Assembly (NCBI GenBank): GCA_964651495.1
Contig: CAZYWP010000099.1
Span: 1-11,588 of the forward strand
From: CAZNVB01 sp964651495
Lineage (GTDB): Bacteria; Acidobacteriota; Aminicenantia; Aminicenantales; UBA8522
Length of the DNA stretch: 11,588 nt
Direction of reading: 5' to 3'
Notes under the pieces: generated by a model
Database searches by the model: none
What the model saw: the letters and a program-made list of their open reading frames with translations, nothing else
What the model was told of the DNA's origin: nothing
Program-made: the position numbers and the translations under genes
Part shown: piece by piece, positions 1-5,488 of the stretch
Numbering within the stretch: the stretch's first letter is position 1
Layout of the letters: each line of letters opens with the position of its first letter

Positions 1-141
1 TTCGACCAGAAAACAGCCCTGGCCTTCCGGCGGAACATCCTGGAGAGCGGCGGCACCGAAGACCCGATGGCGCTCTATAAGCGCTTCCGCGGCGCCGAGC
101 CCAAAGTCGAGCCGCTCCTCAAGCGAAAAGGATTGATCTGA
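1..141 (+). CDS. M3-family oligopeptidase (Dcp/PrlC-like), C-terminal end only
   Basis: The window opens inside a gene; 46 codons remain before the TGA at 139-141. The visible peptide contains GGTEDPMALYKRFRGAEP and ends in a PLLKRKGLI tail. This is the conserved extreme C-terminus of M3 zinc metallopeptidases (peptidyl-dipeptidase Dcp and oligopeptidase A/PrlC), where a 'GG...P..LYK.FRG..P....LL...G' pattern is usual. These enzymes degrade short peptides, in the cytoplasm or periplasm depending on the member. The HEXXH active site lies outside the window, so catalytic competence and the Dcp versus PrlC assignment cannot be judged. The family call is firm because this tail is distinctive, but only 46 residues support it. 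Confidence 0.8.
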   Translation, partial: FDQKTALAFRRNILESGGTEDPMALYKRFRGAEPKVEPLLKRKGLI

Positions 142-224
142 GTCCTGACTCTTGTTGAACCCCGGGCCGACAAGGTTTAGATATTTTTCGGCCATCCGGC
201 GCAGGGCCTCGAGCGTCCTCTCAT

Positions 225-253
225 TTGACCCTGGGAGGGCAGAATGCTATGCT
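225..253 (+). promoter_or_regulatory. sigma70-like promoter for the GT87 gene
   Basis: TTGACC (225-230), a 17-nt spacer and TATGCT (248-253) match the bacterial -35/-10 consensus at 5/6 and 4/6 positions. Transcription would start near 260, giving a leader of about 33 nt before the ATG at 293. This position argues against translation starting at the in-frame ATG at 152, which lies upstream of the promoter. It was predicted by eye only. Confidence 0.5.
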
Positions 254-292
254 GAGCCTGGCTTTCTCAGGAGCTCGAGAAATAGCGCCGCC

Positions 293-1438
293 ATGGCTCC
301 GCTCAAGCGATCCATCCCCGTAGTCACCGCTCTCTTGATTCTTGGAGCAATCTACATTCTCCACGTCCGTAAAGACATGACCGATTTCGAAGTCTGCTAC
401 AAAGGCGGGCAGAGAATCCTTGACGGAGAAACGATCTACCGCCAGTCCGACGGCCATCTTCAGTACAAGTATTCGCCCCCCTCCGCGCTTTTTTTCGCTC
501 CGTTCGCGCTTTTTCCGTTGGAGGCGGCCAAGATCTTCTGGTATATCCTGGAATGTGTTTTTCTGGTGGGGATATCGATCCTTTCCCTGCGTCTGATCCC
601 GAACGGGATCAAGAATCCGGCCGGGACCTTGATCTGGACTTATCTGATCATGCTCAAGCTCCTGGCCCGAGAGTTCGAGCTCGGCCAGGTGAACCTCCTC
701 ATACTCTTCCTTCTGACTCTGGCGGTTTATCTTTCCCTTCTGAAAAAGGAAAAAGCCGCGGGCCTGGCATGGGGGGCATCGCTGTTTTTCAAGCCCTATG
801 CTCTAGTCATGCTGCCCTACTTTCTGATCAAGAAAAAATTCGTGCCGATTGCGTCAGGGCTGGCGCTTTTTGCGGTCGGGCTGGCTGCGCCCGCGACAAT
901 TTATGGATTCAAAGGAACCATCACCGTGCTCGAAGAATGGACGGCCACTCTGGCCGTGTCTACCAGAGGCCTTCTGACCAGCTATGACAACGCTTCTCTC
1001 TATGGATTTTTGCTCAAGGCTCTGCCGGAGGCCTCTCCGGGCATCGCCGGCATCGGGCTTGGCCTGGCCGGCCTGATACTAGCCCTAGCCTTGCTCTGGC
1101 TGATCGGTCTGGGCGGCAAAGCGCCCGCCTCCCAGAAGCCCGAAGTCCTCGAGAGCGCCTTTCTCTTTATCCTGATTCCCCTTTTCTCTCCCCTCGGCTG
1201 GAACTACAACTATCTCTATTCGCTCTTGGCCGTCATGATGATCGTCAATACCTTCCCGGGATTCCCTTTTGGTTTGAAAATTGTCCTGGTCTTCAATTTT
1301 GCCGTCATCGGCACGAGTTTGGTAGAGATCTGGGGCCGGCCATTATTCCATTTCTACACCGCGCACGCACTGGTGGCCGTCAATTTTCTCCTCGTGCTGT
1401 GCGCCCTGGCCTGTCTCAGGCTGAAAAGCATCCACTAA
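293..1438 (+). CDS. GT87 / DUF2029-family integral membrane glycosyltransferase
   Basis: A 381-residue, very hydrophobic protein with about ten predicted membrane segments. The family (GT87, which includes mycobacterial PimE) transfers a sugar, often mannose, from a polyprenyl-phosphate donor on the outer face of the cytoplasmic membrane. Supporting features are a first membrane helix (about residues 8-24), then DFEVCYKGGQRILDG with Asp31 in the place of the family's catalytic Asp just after TM1. YSPPSALFFAPFALFP, a GQVNLLILFLL helix and FKPYALVMLPYF follow, all typical of the family. The frame stays open back to an ATG at 152, but the stretch before 293 lacks membrane character and lies across a likely promoter, so I start at 293. 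An AGGAG at 269-273 is too distant (19 nt) to be a convincing ribosome site. It is a single gene, convergent with the ABC permease. The acceptor (lipid, polysaccharide or protein) is unknown. Confidence 0.8.
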   Translation: MAPLKRSIPVVTALLILGAIYILHVRKDMTDFEVCYKGGQRILDGETIYRQSDGHLQYKYSPPSALFFAPFALFPLEAAKIFWYILECVFLVGISILSLRLIPNGIKNPAGTLIWTYLIMLKLLAREFELGQVNLLILFLLTLAVYLSLLKKEKAAGLAWGASLFFKPYALVMLPYFLIKKKFVPIASGLALFAVGLAAPATIYGFKGTITVLEEWTATLAVSTRGLLTSYDNASLYGFLLKALPEASPGIAGIGLGLAGLILALALLWLIGLGGKAPASQKPEVLESAFLFILIPLFSPLGWNYNYLYSLLAVMMIVNTFPGFPFGLKIVLVFNFAVIGTSLVEIWGRPLFHFYTAHALVAVNFLLVLCALACLRLKSIH

Positions 1439-1471
1439 TCTCACCGCAACAAACGAGCCGACGTCCCCCCA

Positions 1472-1513
1472 CCCATTTCCTATTGCTTTGAGGGCGATAA
1501 TAGGGTGGATGGG
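1472..1513 (+). terminator. possible hairpin between convergent genes
   Basis: CCCAT (1472-1476) pairs with ATGGG (1509-1513), and CCTATT (1479-1484) with AATAGG (1499-1504), giving an interrupted 11-pair stem 34 nt past the stop of the GT87 gene. No T tract follows, so intrinsic termination is uncertain. The rest of 1439-1592 holds nothing else that I can support apart from the minus-strand terminator candidate. Confidence 0.2.
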
Positions 1514-1566
1514 GAGAGACTGTGTCATATGTCATTAAACGACTAAAGATCAGCAGCCGGCAGGGC

Positions 1567-1589
1567 GAAAAAACAGGATGGGGGATCCC
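1567..1589 (-). terminator. possible intrinsic terminator of the GNAT/ferritin/ABC operon
   Basis: Read on the minus strand just past the permease stop, GGGAT-CCCCC-ATCC forms a short stem that two G-U pairs could extend. It is followed by TGTTTTTT, a proper U tract. The stem is short (4 Watson-Crick pairs), but the position and U tract are right for the end of this operon. Confidence 0.4.
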
Positions 1590-1592
1590 AAT

Positions 1593-2951
1593 TCAGTCAT
1601 GGCGGAGGGCGCGCACTGGGTCCACCCGGGCGGCTCGCATGGCCGGGTAAATTCCAGCCGCCAGGCTCACCACGACCGAAAACAGGATTGCGCCCGCGAC
1701 CAGCCACCAGGGAAAAGTGAAATAATTGATAAAGGGGACGCCCTGCCGGGCCAGGAAATAATTCACCACCCGGTTAATAATTCCGCTGACCACCCAGCCG
1801 AGAACGAACCCGAAAACTCCCCCCAGGAACCCGATGCCGCTCGATTCGAAGAAAAAGATCCGGCGGATGTCCCGATCGCTGGCCCCTACGGCTTTCATGA
1901 TTCCGATTTCGGAATAGCGCTCCAGGATCGACATGACCATGGTGTTGATGATCCCGAGCGAGGCGACGACGATGGCGATCATGCCGACCGCGGCCAGGAT
2001 CATGTCCATGACCAGGAAGCCCCTCCGGATCTCGTTGAATTGATCGCTGAAGGCGAACGTTCCGAAGCCCATCTCCTTCACCTTATTTTTCACGGGCTCG
2101 ATATGTCTGGGAGAAGAGAGCCGGACGTTCAAGGCCGAATATCCCAGTCTCCCTTCCTTTGCCCGGAACAGATCCCAGACGCTGGTGAAGGGAAGCCGCT
2201 TCATCTTGGCGGATGTCCCGGGCGGGATGAAGACATCGCTCCCGAGAGGGCTTGGACCTCCGAAGGCCATATCTTGGGCAACGCCGGCGATGGTCAGCTC
2301 ATAATCTTCCGTGGTAAACGGAAGCTTCTCCCCGCCGAGCGCGGCCATCAGCCCGGCCGGGTTGAGCAGGGAAAAATCGAAAGCGATCGATGAGACTATC
2401 ATCGTCTTCCCCACCGCGGTTTCCGGATCCCTAAGGCCGAACTGGCGGAGGAGAGAAGACGAGACGATGAGCGAATTGTCACCGTCCGAGGCATAGGGCT
2501 TCCCGGCGCTGAACTTGACCAGTTTGGAGGCGGCCACCCTGGCGGGAATAACCTGGACAAGCCGGAGCTCTTCTTTATCGTTGAACCGGATGAGCGCCGG
2601 GATGCGGATTTCCGGAAAGACCGCTTCCACCCCGTTGAGAGCGGCAATTTTAGCCGCGGCCGCATCGTCCAGGACCGCCGAGGTCTTTTTGGACGGCGGC
2701 TCGACCGCGGGCCTTTCGTCGGGATCGCGTCCGCCTCCCCTCAGGAAACCCTCCGGCAGGACGGTGATGGAGTTGAAGAGCTCGAGCGACTGGAAGCTCT
2801 CGCTGACGTTCTTCTGCATGCCGGTGCCGAAAGAGACCATGGAGACCAGAGCGCCGATGCCTATGGTCACGCCGAAGGCGGTCAGGAACGTGCGGAGCTT
2901 TCTTTTCCCCAGGTTGGAGAAGGCGAGGTTGAGGTGATCGGCCAGCTTCAT
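1593..2951 (-). CDS. MacB/FtsX-type ABC transporter permease
   Basis: A 452-residue inner-membrane permease of the MacB/LolC/E type, working with the ATPase encoded just before it. Helix 1 (about residues 22-44) follows a basic KLADHLNLAFSNLGKRKLR start. A large extracytoplasmic MacB_PCD domain fills roughly 45-310. The C-terminal FtsX domain has three helices (about 315-342, 368-392, 415-435). Family hallmarks are ERYSEIGIMKAVGAS (344-358) and the terminal PAMRAARVDPVRALR (436-450). MacB-type pairs use ATP to drive extracytoplasmic work, such as export of peptides, antibiotics or lipoproteins, by mechanotransmission rather than by a classic pore. The start overlaps the ATPase stop as ATGA (2948-2951), with GAGGAG at 2960-2965, 8 nt upstream, so translation is probably coupled. 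No HlyD-like adaptor or TolC-like channel gene lies nearby, so the substrate is unknown. Confidence 0.92.
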   Translation of the reverse strand: MKLADHLNLAFSNLGKRKLRTFLTAFGVTIGIGALVSMVSFGTGMQKNVSESFQSLELFNSITVLPEGFLRGGGRDPDERPAVEPPSKKTSAVLDDAAAAKIAALNGVEAVFPEIRIPALIRFNDKEELRLVQVIPARVAASKLVKFSAGKPYASDGDNSLIVSSSLLRQFGLRDPETAVGKTMIVSSIAFDFSLLNPAGLMAALGGEKLPFTTEDYELTIAGVAQDMAFGGPSPLGSDVFIPPGTSAKMKRLPFTSVWDLFRAKEGRLGYSALNVRLSSPRHIEPVKNKVKEMGFGTFAFSDQFNEIRRGFLVMDMILAAVGMIAIVVASLGIINTMVMSILERYSEIGIMKAVGASDRDIRRIFFFESSGIGFLGGVFGFVLGWVVSGIINRVVNYFLARQGVPFINYFTFPWWLVAGAILFSVVVSLAAGIYPAMRAARVDPVRALRHD

Positions 2952-3658
2952 CTCTGGTTCTCCTCGGCCTGGACCCGGCCGTCATGGAGACGGATGACCG
3001 CCGCGGCAAACTCCCTGGTCAAGGCCTCTTGATGAGAGACCATGACCACCGTCAGCCCCTGGCTGCGATTGAGGTCCGCCAGAAGCCCGACGATTTCGCG
3101 CGAGGTCCGGCTGTCCAGGTTTCCCGTCGGCTCGTCGGCCAGAAGGACCTGGGGTCTATTGACCAAAGCCCGGGCGATGGCCACCCGTTGCTGCTCGCCG
3201 CCCGAAAGCTCGGCGGGACGGTGGCGGAGGCGCGGGGCGAGACCCACCCGGTCCAGCATTTCCGCCGCCCTTGCCCTTCTCTCTCGTTTGGGGACGTCCG
3301 CAAAGATCATCGGAAGCGCCACGTTCTCTAGGGCGGAGAGGCTGGGGATGAGGTTAAATGACTGGAAGATCATGCCCGCTCCGTGGCGGCGGTAGAGGGC
3401 AAGCTCCTCCTTGTTCAGGTCGGAAATCCTCCGTCCCCTGACCTCGATCGTCCCCGCGGTCGGCGTGTCCAGACCGCCGAGAAGGTTGAGGAGGGTGGAT
3501 TTCCCCGAGCCCGAGGCCCCCGTCACCGCGACGAAGGCGCCTTCCGCGATCCGCAGGCTGACGTCCTGGAGCGCGACGACCTGAACCCTGGCCGTCGAAT
3601 AGACCCTGCTGAGCCGGTCTGTCCGGATCAGCCAGGCGGCAGGATTAATATTTTCCAT
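2948..3658 (-). CDS. MacB/LolD-type ABC transporter ATP-binding protein
   Basis: A 236-residue cytoplasmic ATPase, complete for the family. Visible motifs are Walker A GASGSGKS (47-54), Q-loop Gln99 in MIFQSFNL, signature LSGGEQQ (151-157), Walker B VLLADEP (171-177) followed by TGNLD, and the H-loop His209 in VSHQ. The DEPTGNLDS wording and the short insert before the signature are typical of the MacB/LolD/FtsE branch. It energises the permease whose start overlaps its stop by 4 nt. Its own ATG lies inside the ferritin-like gene, an overlap of 14 nt, and no strong ribosome site is visible there, so it may depend on translation of that gene. A CTG or other downstream start just before IRTDRLSRVY is possible, since many homologues begin at that point. 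Confidence 0.93.
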   Translation of the reverse strand: MENINPAAWLIRTDRLSRVYSTARVQVVALQDVSLRIAEGAFVAVTGASGSGKSTLLNLLGGLDTPTAGTIEVRGRRISDLNKEELALYRRHGAGMIFQSFNLIPSLSALENVALPMIFADVPKRERRARAAEMLDRVGLAPRLRHRPAELSGGEQQRVAIARALVNRPQVLLADEPTGNLDSRTSREIVGLLADLNRSQGLTVVMVSHQEALTREFAAAVIRLHDGRVQAEENQR

Positions 3659-4166
3659 CCATCTGGAATTCGGAGCTGTCCAGCCAGAACCCCGACCCGG
3701 TCACGGAGTCGTGCTGGGCGAGGAGGAGGTCATAGTGGAACCTCTCCTCGTCGGCGATCTTCTCGAAGATTTCCTTGGCTTCGGCATCGTCCATCCCGGA
3801 GGCCGACCGGGTGAAAAACTCCACGGCTTTGGTCTCCAGCTCCATGCCGATGCGCAGCGCCTCGATCTCGCTCTGGCCCTCGGCCCGTTTCATCCGCTGG
3901 GCCAGTTCCTCTATCACCGCCGAAGGGCCTTTCAGCTGCTCTCTCTCGACCTGTTTTTTCCACTCGTCGCTTTTGATGACGGAGCTGAACAGCCGGCTGA
4001 AAGCCTCCAGGTGCTTGACCTCCTCCTTGGCCAGATGGACGAACATCTTTTTTCCGAGTTCGTTGCGGGTGATCTCGGCGGCCTGGTTGAAAAAGGCCTG
4101 ACCGTTGATCTCGAGCTTAATGGCCTCCTGGATCAGCGTCTTGACGTCGCGGCTGATTTTCTTCAT
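3645..4166 (-). CDS. ferritin-like diiron protein (rubrerythrin-type fold, no rubredoxin domain)
   Basis: A 173-residue, almost wholly helical protein. Two half-repeats carry carboxylate/His ligand patterns: Glu16/19, then EEVKH (48-52) in the first half, and MELETKAVEFF (108-118), then EERFH (140-144) in the second. Each half contributes an EXXH, as expected of a four-helix ferritin-like diiron site. The family includes rubrerythrins (peroxide reduction) and ferritin-like iron-handling proteins. The Cys-rich rubredoxin domain of true rubrerythrin is absent, so its electron donor, if any, is unknown. The tail, GFWLDSSEFQMDGKY, resembles the 'W(F)...EF' ending common in this group. AAGGAG (4173-4178) stands 6 nt before the ATG, inside the end of the GNAT gene, and only 1 nt separates the two genes. 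A role in oxidative stress or iron handling is inferred from the fold alone. Confidence 0.85.
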   Translation of the reverse strand: MKKISRDVKTLIQEAIKLEINGQAFFNQAAEITRNELGKKMFVHLAKEEVKHLEAFSRLFSSVIKSDEWKKQVEREQLKGPSAVIEELAQRMKRAEGQSEIEALRIGMELETKAVEFFTRSASGMDDAEAKEIFEKIADEERFHYDLLLAQHDSVTGSGFWLDSSEFQMDGKY

Positions 4167-4167
4167 C

Positions 4168-5172
4168 TCATTCTCCTTTCCTCATTTGGTTCTTTTTAGG
4201 GGCGATTTGGCGGAGCACATAGAAATTTCTGCCCGGCACGTCTGTTGTCTGAATGAAATCGATTATCCGGTATCCTCTATTCAGAAGAGTTGTAAAAACC
4301 GTCCGAGTTTCGAGCCTCCATTCCAAGGGAATCCGCCGGACGGACGCCTCCTCCACATCGGTCTCCCGGAGCGTCAAATAAAAATCCCGCGGAATCCGGA
4401 CGAACAGGAGTTCCGCATCCTGATCGAGGTCGAGGCCGTCGATGACTTCGAGCCTGACCGGGCCGCTGCGGCCGTCGACCAGCCTGTCTTCAGCGGAGAT
4501 CATCATCCGACCGGACGGAAGGGCAGGCTCCCCGCCTGGGCTCCCGCTCCGGACATCCCGGAACAGATCCCAGGACATGAAAAACCGGTCGCTGGGGACG
4601 TCGAGCCGGTTGAGCAGGCCGCCGTATTCACCGTAGGTCGAGACCCGGTACTCCGCGACCTCCATGCCGAAATAATGGACATTCCTCCAAGCGTTGACTC
4701 CGGTCAGGGGGTCATAGGTGCAGGTGATAGCCGAGATCCCGAACAGACCACGGACTTTCTCCCGTTGAAATTCTTTGATGGCCACGGCGAGTCCGGAGCC
4801 GCGGAACTCGTCCTTGACTCCGGTATACTGAGAGTAGAACCAGAGGTTATCGGCCCTCTTGAAGGAGATCTTCTTATCTTTGACTCCGACAAACCCGTAG
4901 GAAAACCCGATGAATCGGGCCGGGTCGTCCGTCAGGCCTCCCCCGGGAGATTCCGCGTAAGCCGCGATGAACAGGGCGCCGCCCTCATGGAGATAGTTTT
5001 CGCACATCAGGTTCCGCGAGCCCGGCAAATTGTCCTCGGGGAATCCCCAGATTTCCTCCCGCAATGCTTCATACTTGGCATAATCCTCGGCCCGATCGGA
5101 GGTCTCGACTTTGAGAAGGAACCGCTTCTCCCTGAGGCTGATGATTTTTTCCAGGTTTTCCGGCTGCGACAT
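4168..5172 (-). CDS. COG3375-like GNAT-superfamily acetyltransferase
   Basis: A 334-residue protein, first gene of the four-gene minus-strand operon. GNAT evidence is a core beta-strand region (SYGFVG..., about 91-97; NLWFYSQYTGVKDEFRGSG, 109-127) leading into RGSGLAVAIKEFQRE (124-138), the pyrophosphate-binding motif A for acetyl-CoA. YDPLTGVNAWRNVHYFGM (153-170) follows and is typical of COG3375. The C-terminal part also fits that family: PRDF... and EWRLETRTVFTTLLNRGYRI (positions 278-310) match the usual 'P.D...WR..TR..F.....GY.V..F' ending, so this is one full-length protein, not a fusion. The acceptor substrate is not known. An in-frame TGA two codons upstream (5179-5181) fixes the start at 5172 unless a downstream codon is used. 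I see no clear Shine-Dalgarno sequence before it. Confidence 0.82.
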   Translation of the reverse strand: MSQPENLEKIISLREKRFLLKVETSDRAEDYAKYEALREEIWGFPEDNLPGSRNLMCENYLHEGGALFIAAYAESPGGGLTDDPARFIGFSYGFVGVKDKKISFKRADNLWFYSQYTGVKDEFRGSGLAVAIKEFQREKVRGLFGISAITCTYDPLTGVNAWRNVHYFGMEVAEYRVSTYGEYGGLLNRLDVPSDRFFMSWDLFRDVRSGSPGGEPALPSGRMMISAEDRLVDGRSGPVRLEVIDGLDLDQDAELLFVRIPRDFYLTLRETDVEEASVRRIPLEWRLETRTVFTTLLNRGYRIIDFIQTTDVPGRNFYVLRQIAPKKNQMRKGE

Positions 5173-5202
5173 GGGAATTCAATCGGATGACAACGACTGT
5201 TG

Positions 5203-5231
5203 ATTGTAACGAAAGCGGCCCGCTTATGCAA
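5203..5231 (-). promoter_or_regulatory. promoter of the GNAT operon with a spacer inverted repeat
   Basis: On the minus strand, TTGCAT (5226-5231), a 17-nt spacer and TACAAT (5203-5208) form a plausible promoter (3/6 and 5/6 matches), with a start near 5196 and a short leader to the ATG at 5172. The spacer contains AAGCG-GCC-CGCTT (5213-5225), a 5-bp inverted repeat lying between -35 and -10, a position where a regulator could bind. Confidence 0.4.
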
Positions 5232-5303
5232 ATGGACGGCCGCTGAAGAAAGCATCCTCGGTTTTGTCAGTCTATTGGGCGCAGTATGCCGCCCTTATCC
5301 CCC

Positions 5304-5377
5304 GCACCCCGGGGGAACCAGTCCCGTCGGTTCCCCCCGTCGGAGAATCCGACGGGTCCCCCCTCCGCTACGGGGGC
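5304..5377. repeat. cluster of GC-rich inverted repeats between divergent promoters
   Basis: Three strong hairpins can be drawn. GGGGGAACC (5311-5319) pairs with GGTTCCCCC (5329-5337) across a 9-nt loop. CCCGTCGGA (5336-5344) pairs perfectly with TCCGACGGG (5348-5356) across GAA. CCCCC (5359-5363) pairs with GGGGG (5372-5376). The word CCCGTCGG occurs at both 5323 and 5336, so its complement at 5349-5356 has two possible partners, and the first two hairpins share bases 5336-5337. The cluster lies upstream of both flanking promoters, so it is probably outside both main transcripts. This looks like a REP-type or MITE-like dispersed palindrome, or a protein-binding or structural site. No second copy exists in this window. 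Confidence 0.55.
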
Positions 5378-5402
5378 TTTCGGACGGCATCCTGCGCCCG
5401 CG

Positions 5403-5430
5403 CTGAATTACTCCCACTTTATGATATAAT
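5403..5430 (+). promoter_or_regulatory. extended -10 promoter for the PHP hydrolase gene
   Basis: TATAAT (5425-5430) is a perfect -10 and is preceded by TGA, giving the full TGnTATAAT extended -10 motif. The -35 candidate CTGAAT (5403-5408, 16-nt spacer) is weak, as is usual for extended -10 promoters. Transcription would start near 5437, about 50 nt before the ATG at 5489. The local AT-rich stretch contrasts sharply with the GC-rich hairpins just upstream. Confidence 0.6.
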
Positions 5431-5488
5431 AGGTGACTTTCTAGACTATGGATTCAACCCAAATCCGCCCTTCTATGGAGTTATTGTC

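Noticed and set aside
152..292. 47-codon N-terminal extension of the GT87 gene from an ATG at 152
   Set aside because: It lies across the likely promoter at 225-253, has no family similarity and would put a disordered segment before the first membrane helix. ATG 293 fits better.
1578..2393. Long open frame on the plus strand, antisense to the ABC permease
   Set aside because: Composition-driven shadow of a clear MacB permease gene; the translation is rich in Asp, Glu, Gly, Pro and His without motifs.
4105..5190. 361-codon open frame on the plus strand, antisense to the GNAT gene
   Set aside because: The opposite strand encodes a full-length COG3375 protein with motif A and the family C-terminus; the antisense product has no recognisable fold and no promoter or ribosome site.
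5304..5377. Riboswitch or attenuator in the leader of the PHP gene
   Set aside because: The predicted promoter (5403-5430) lies downstream of the hairpins, so they would not be in the leader. No ligand-binding RNA class was recognisable.
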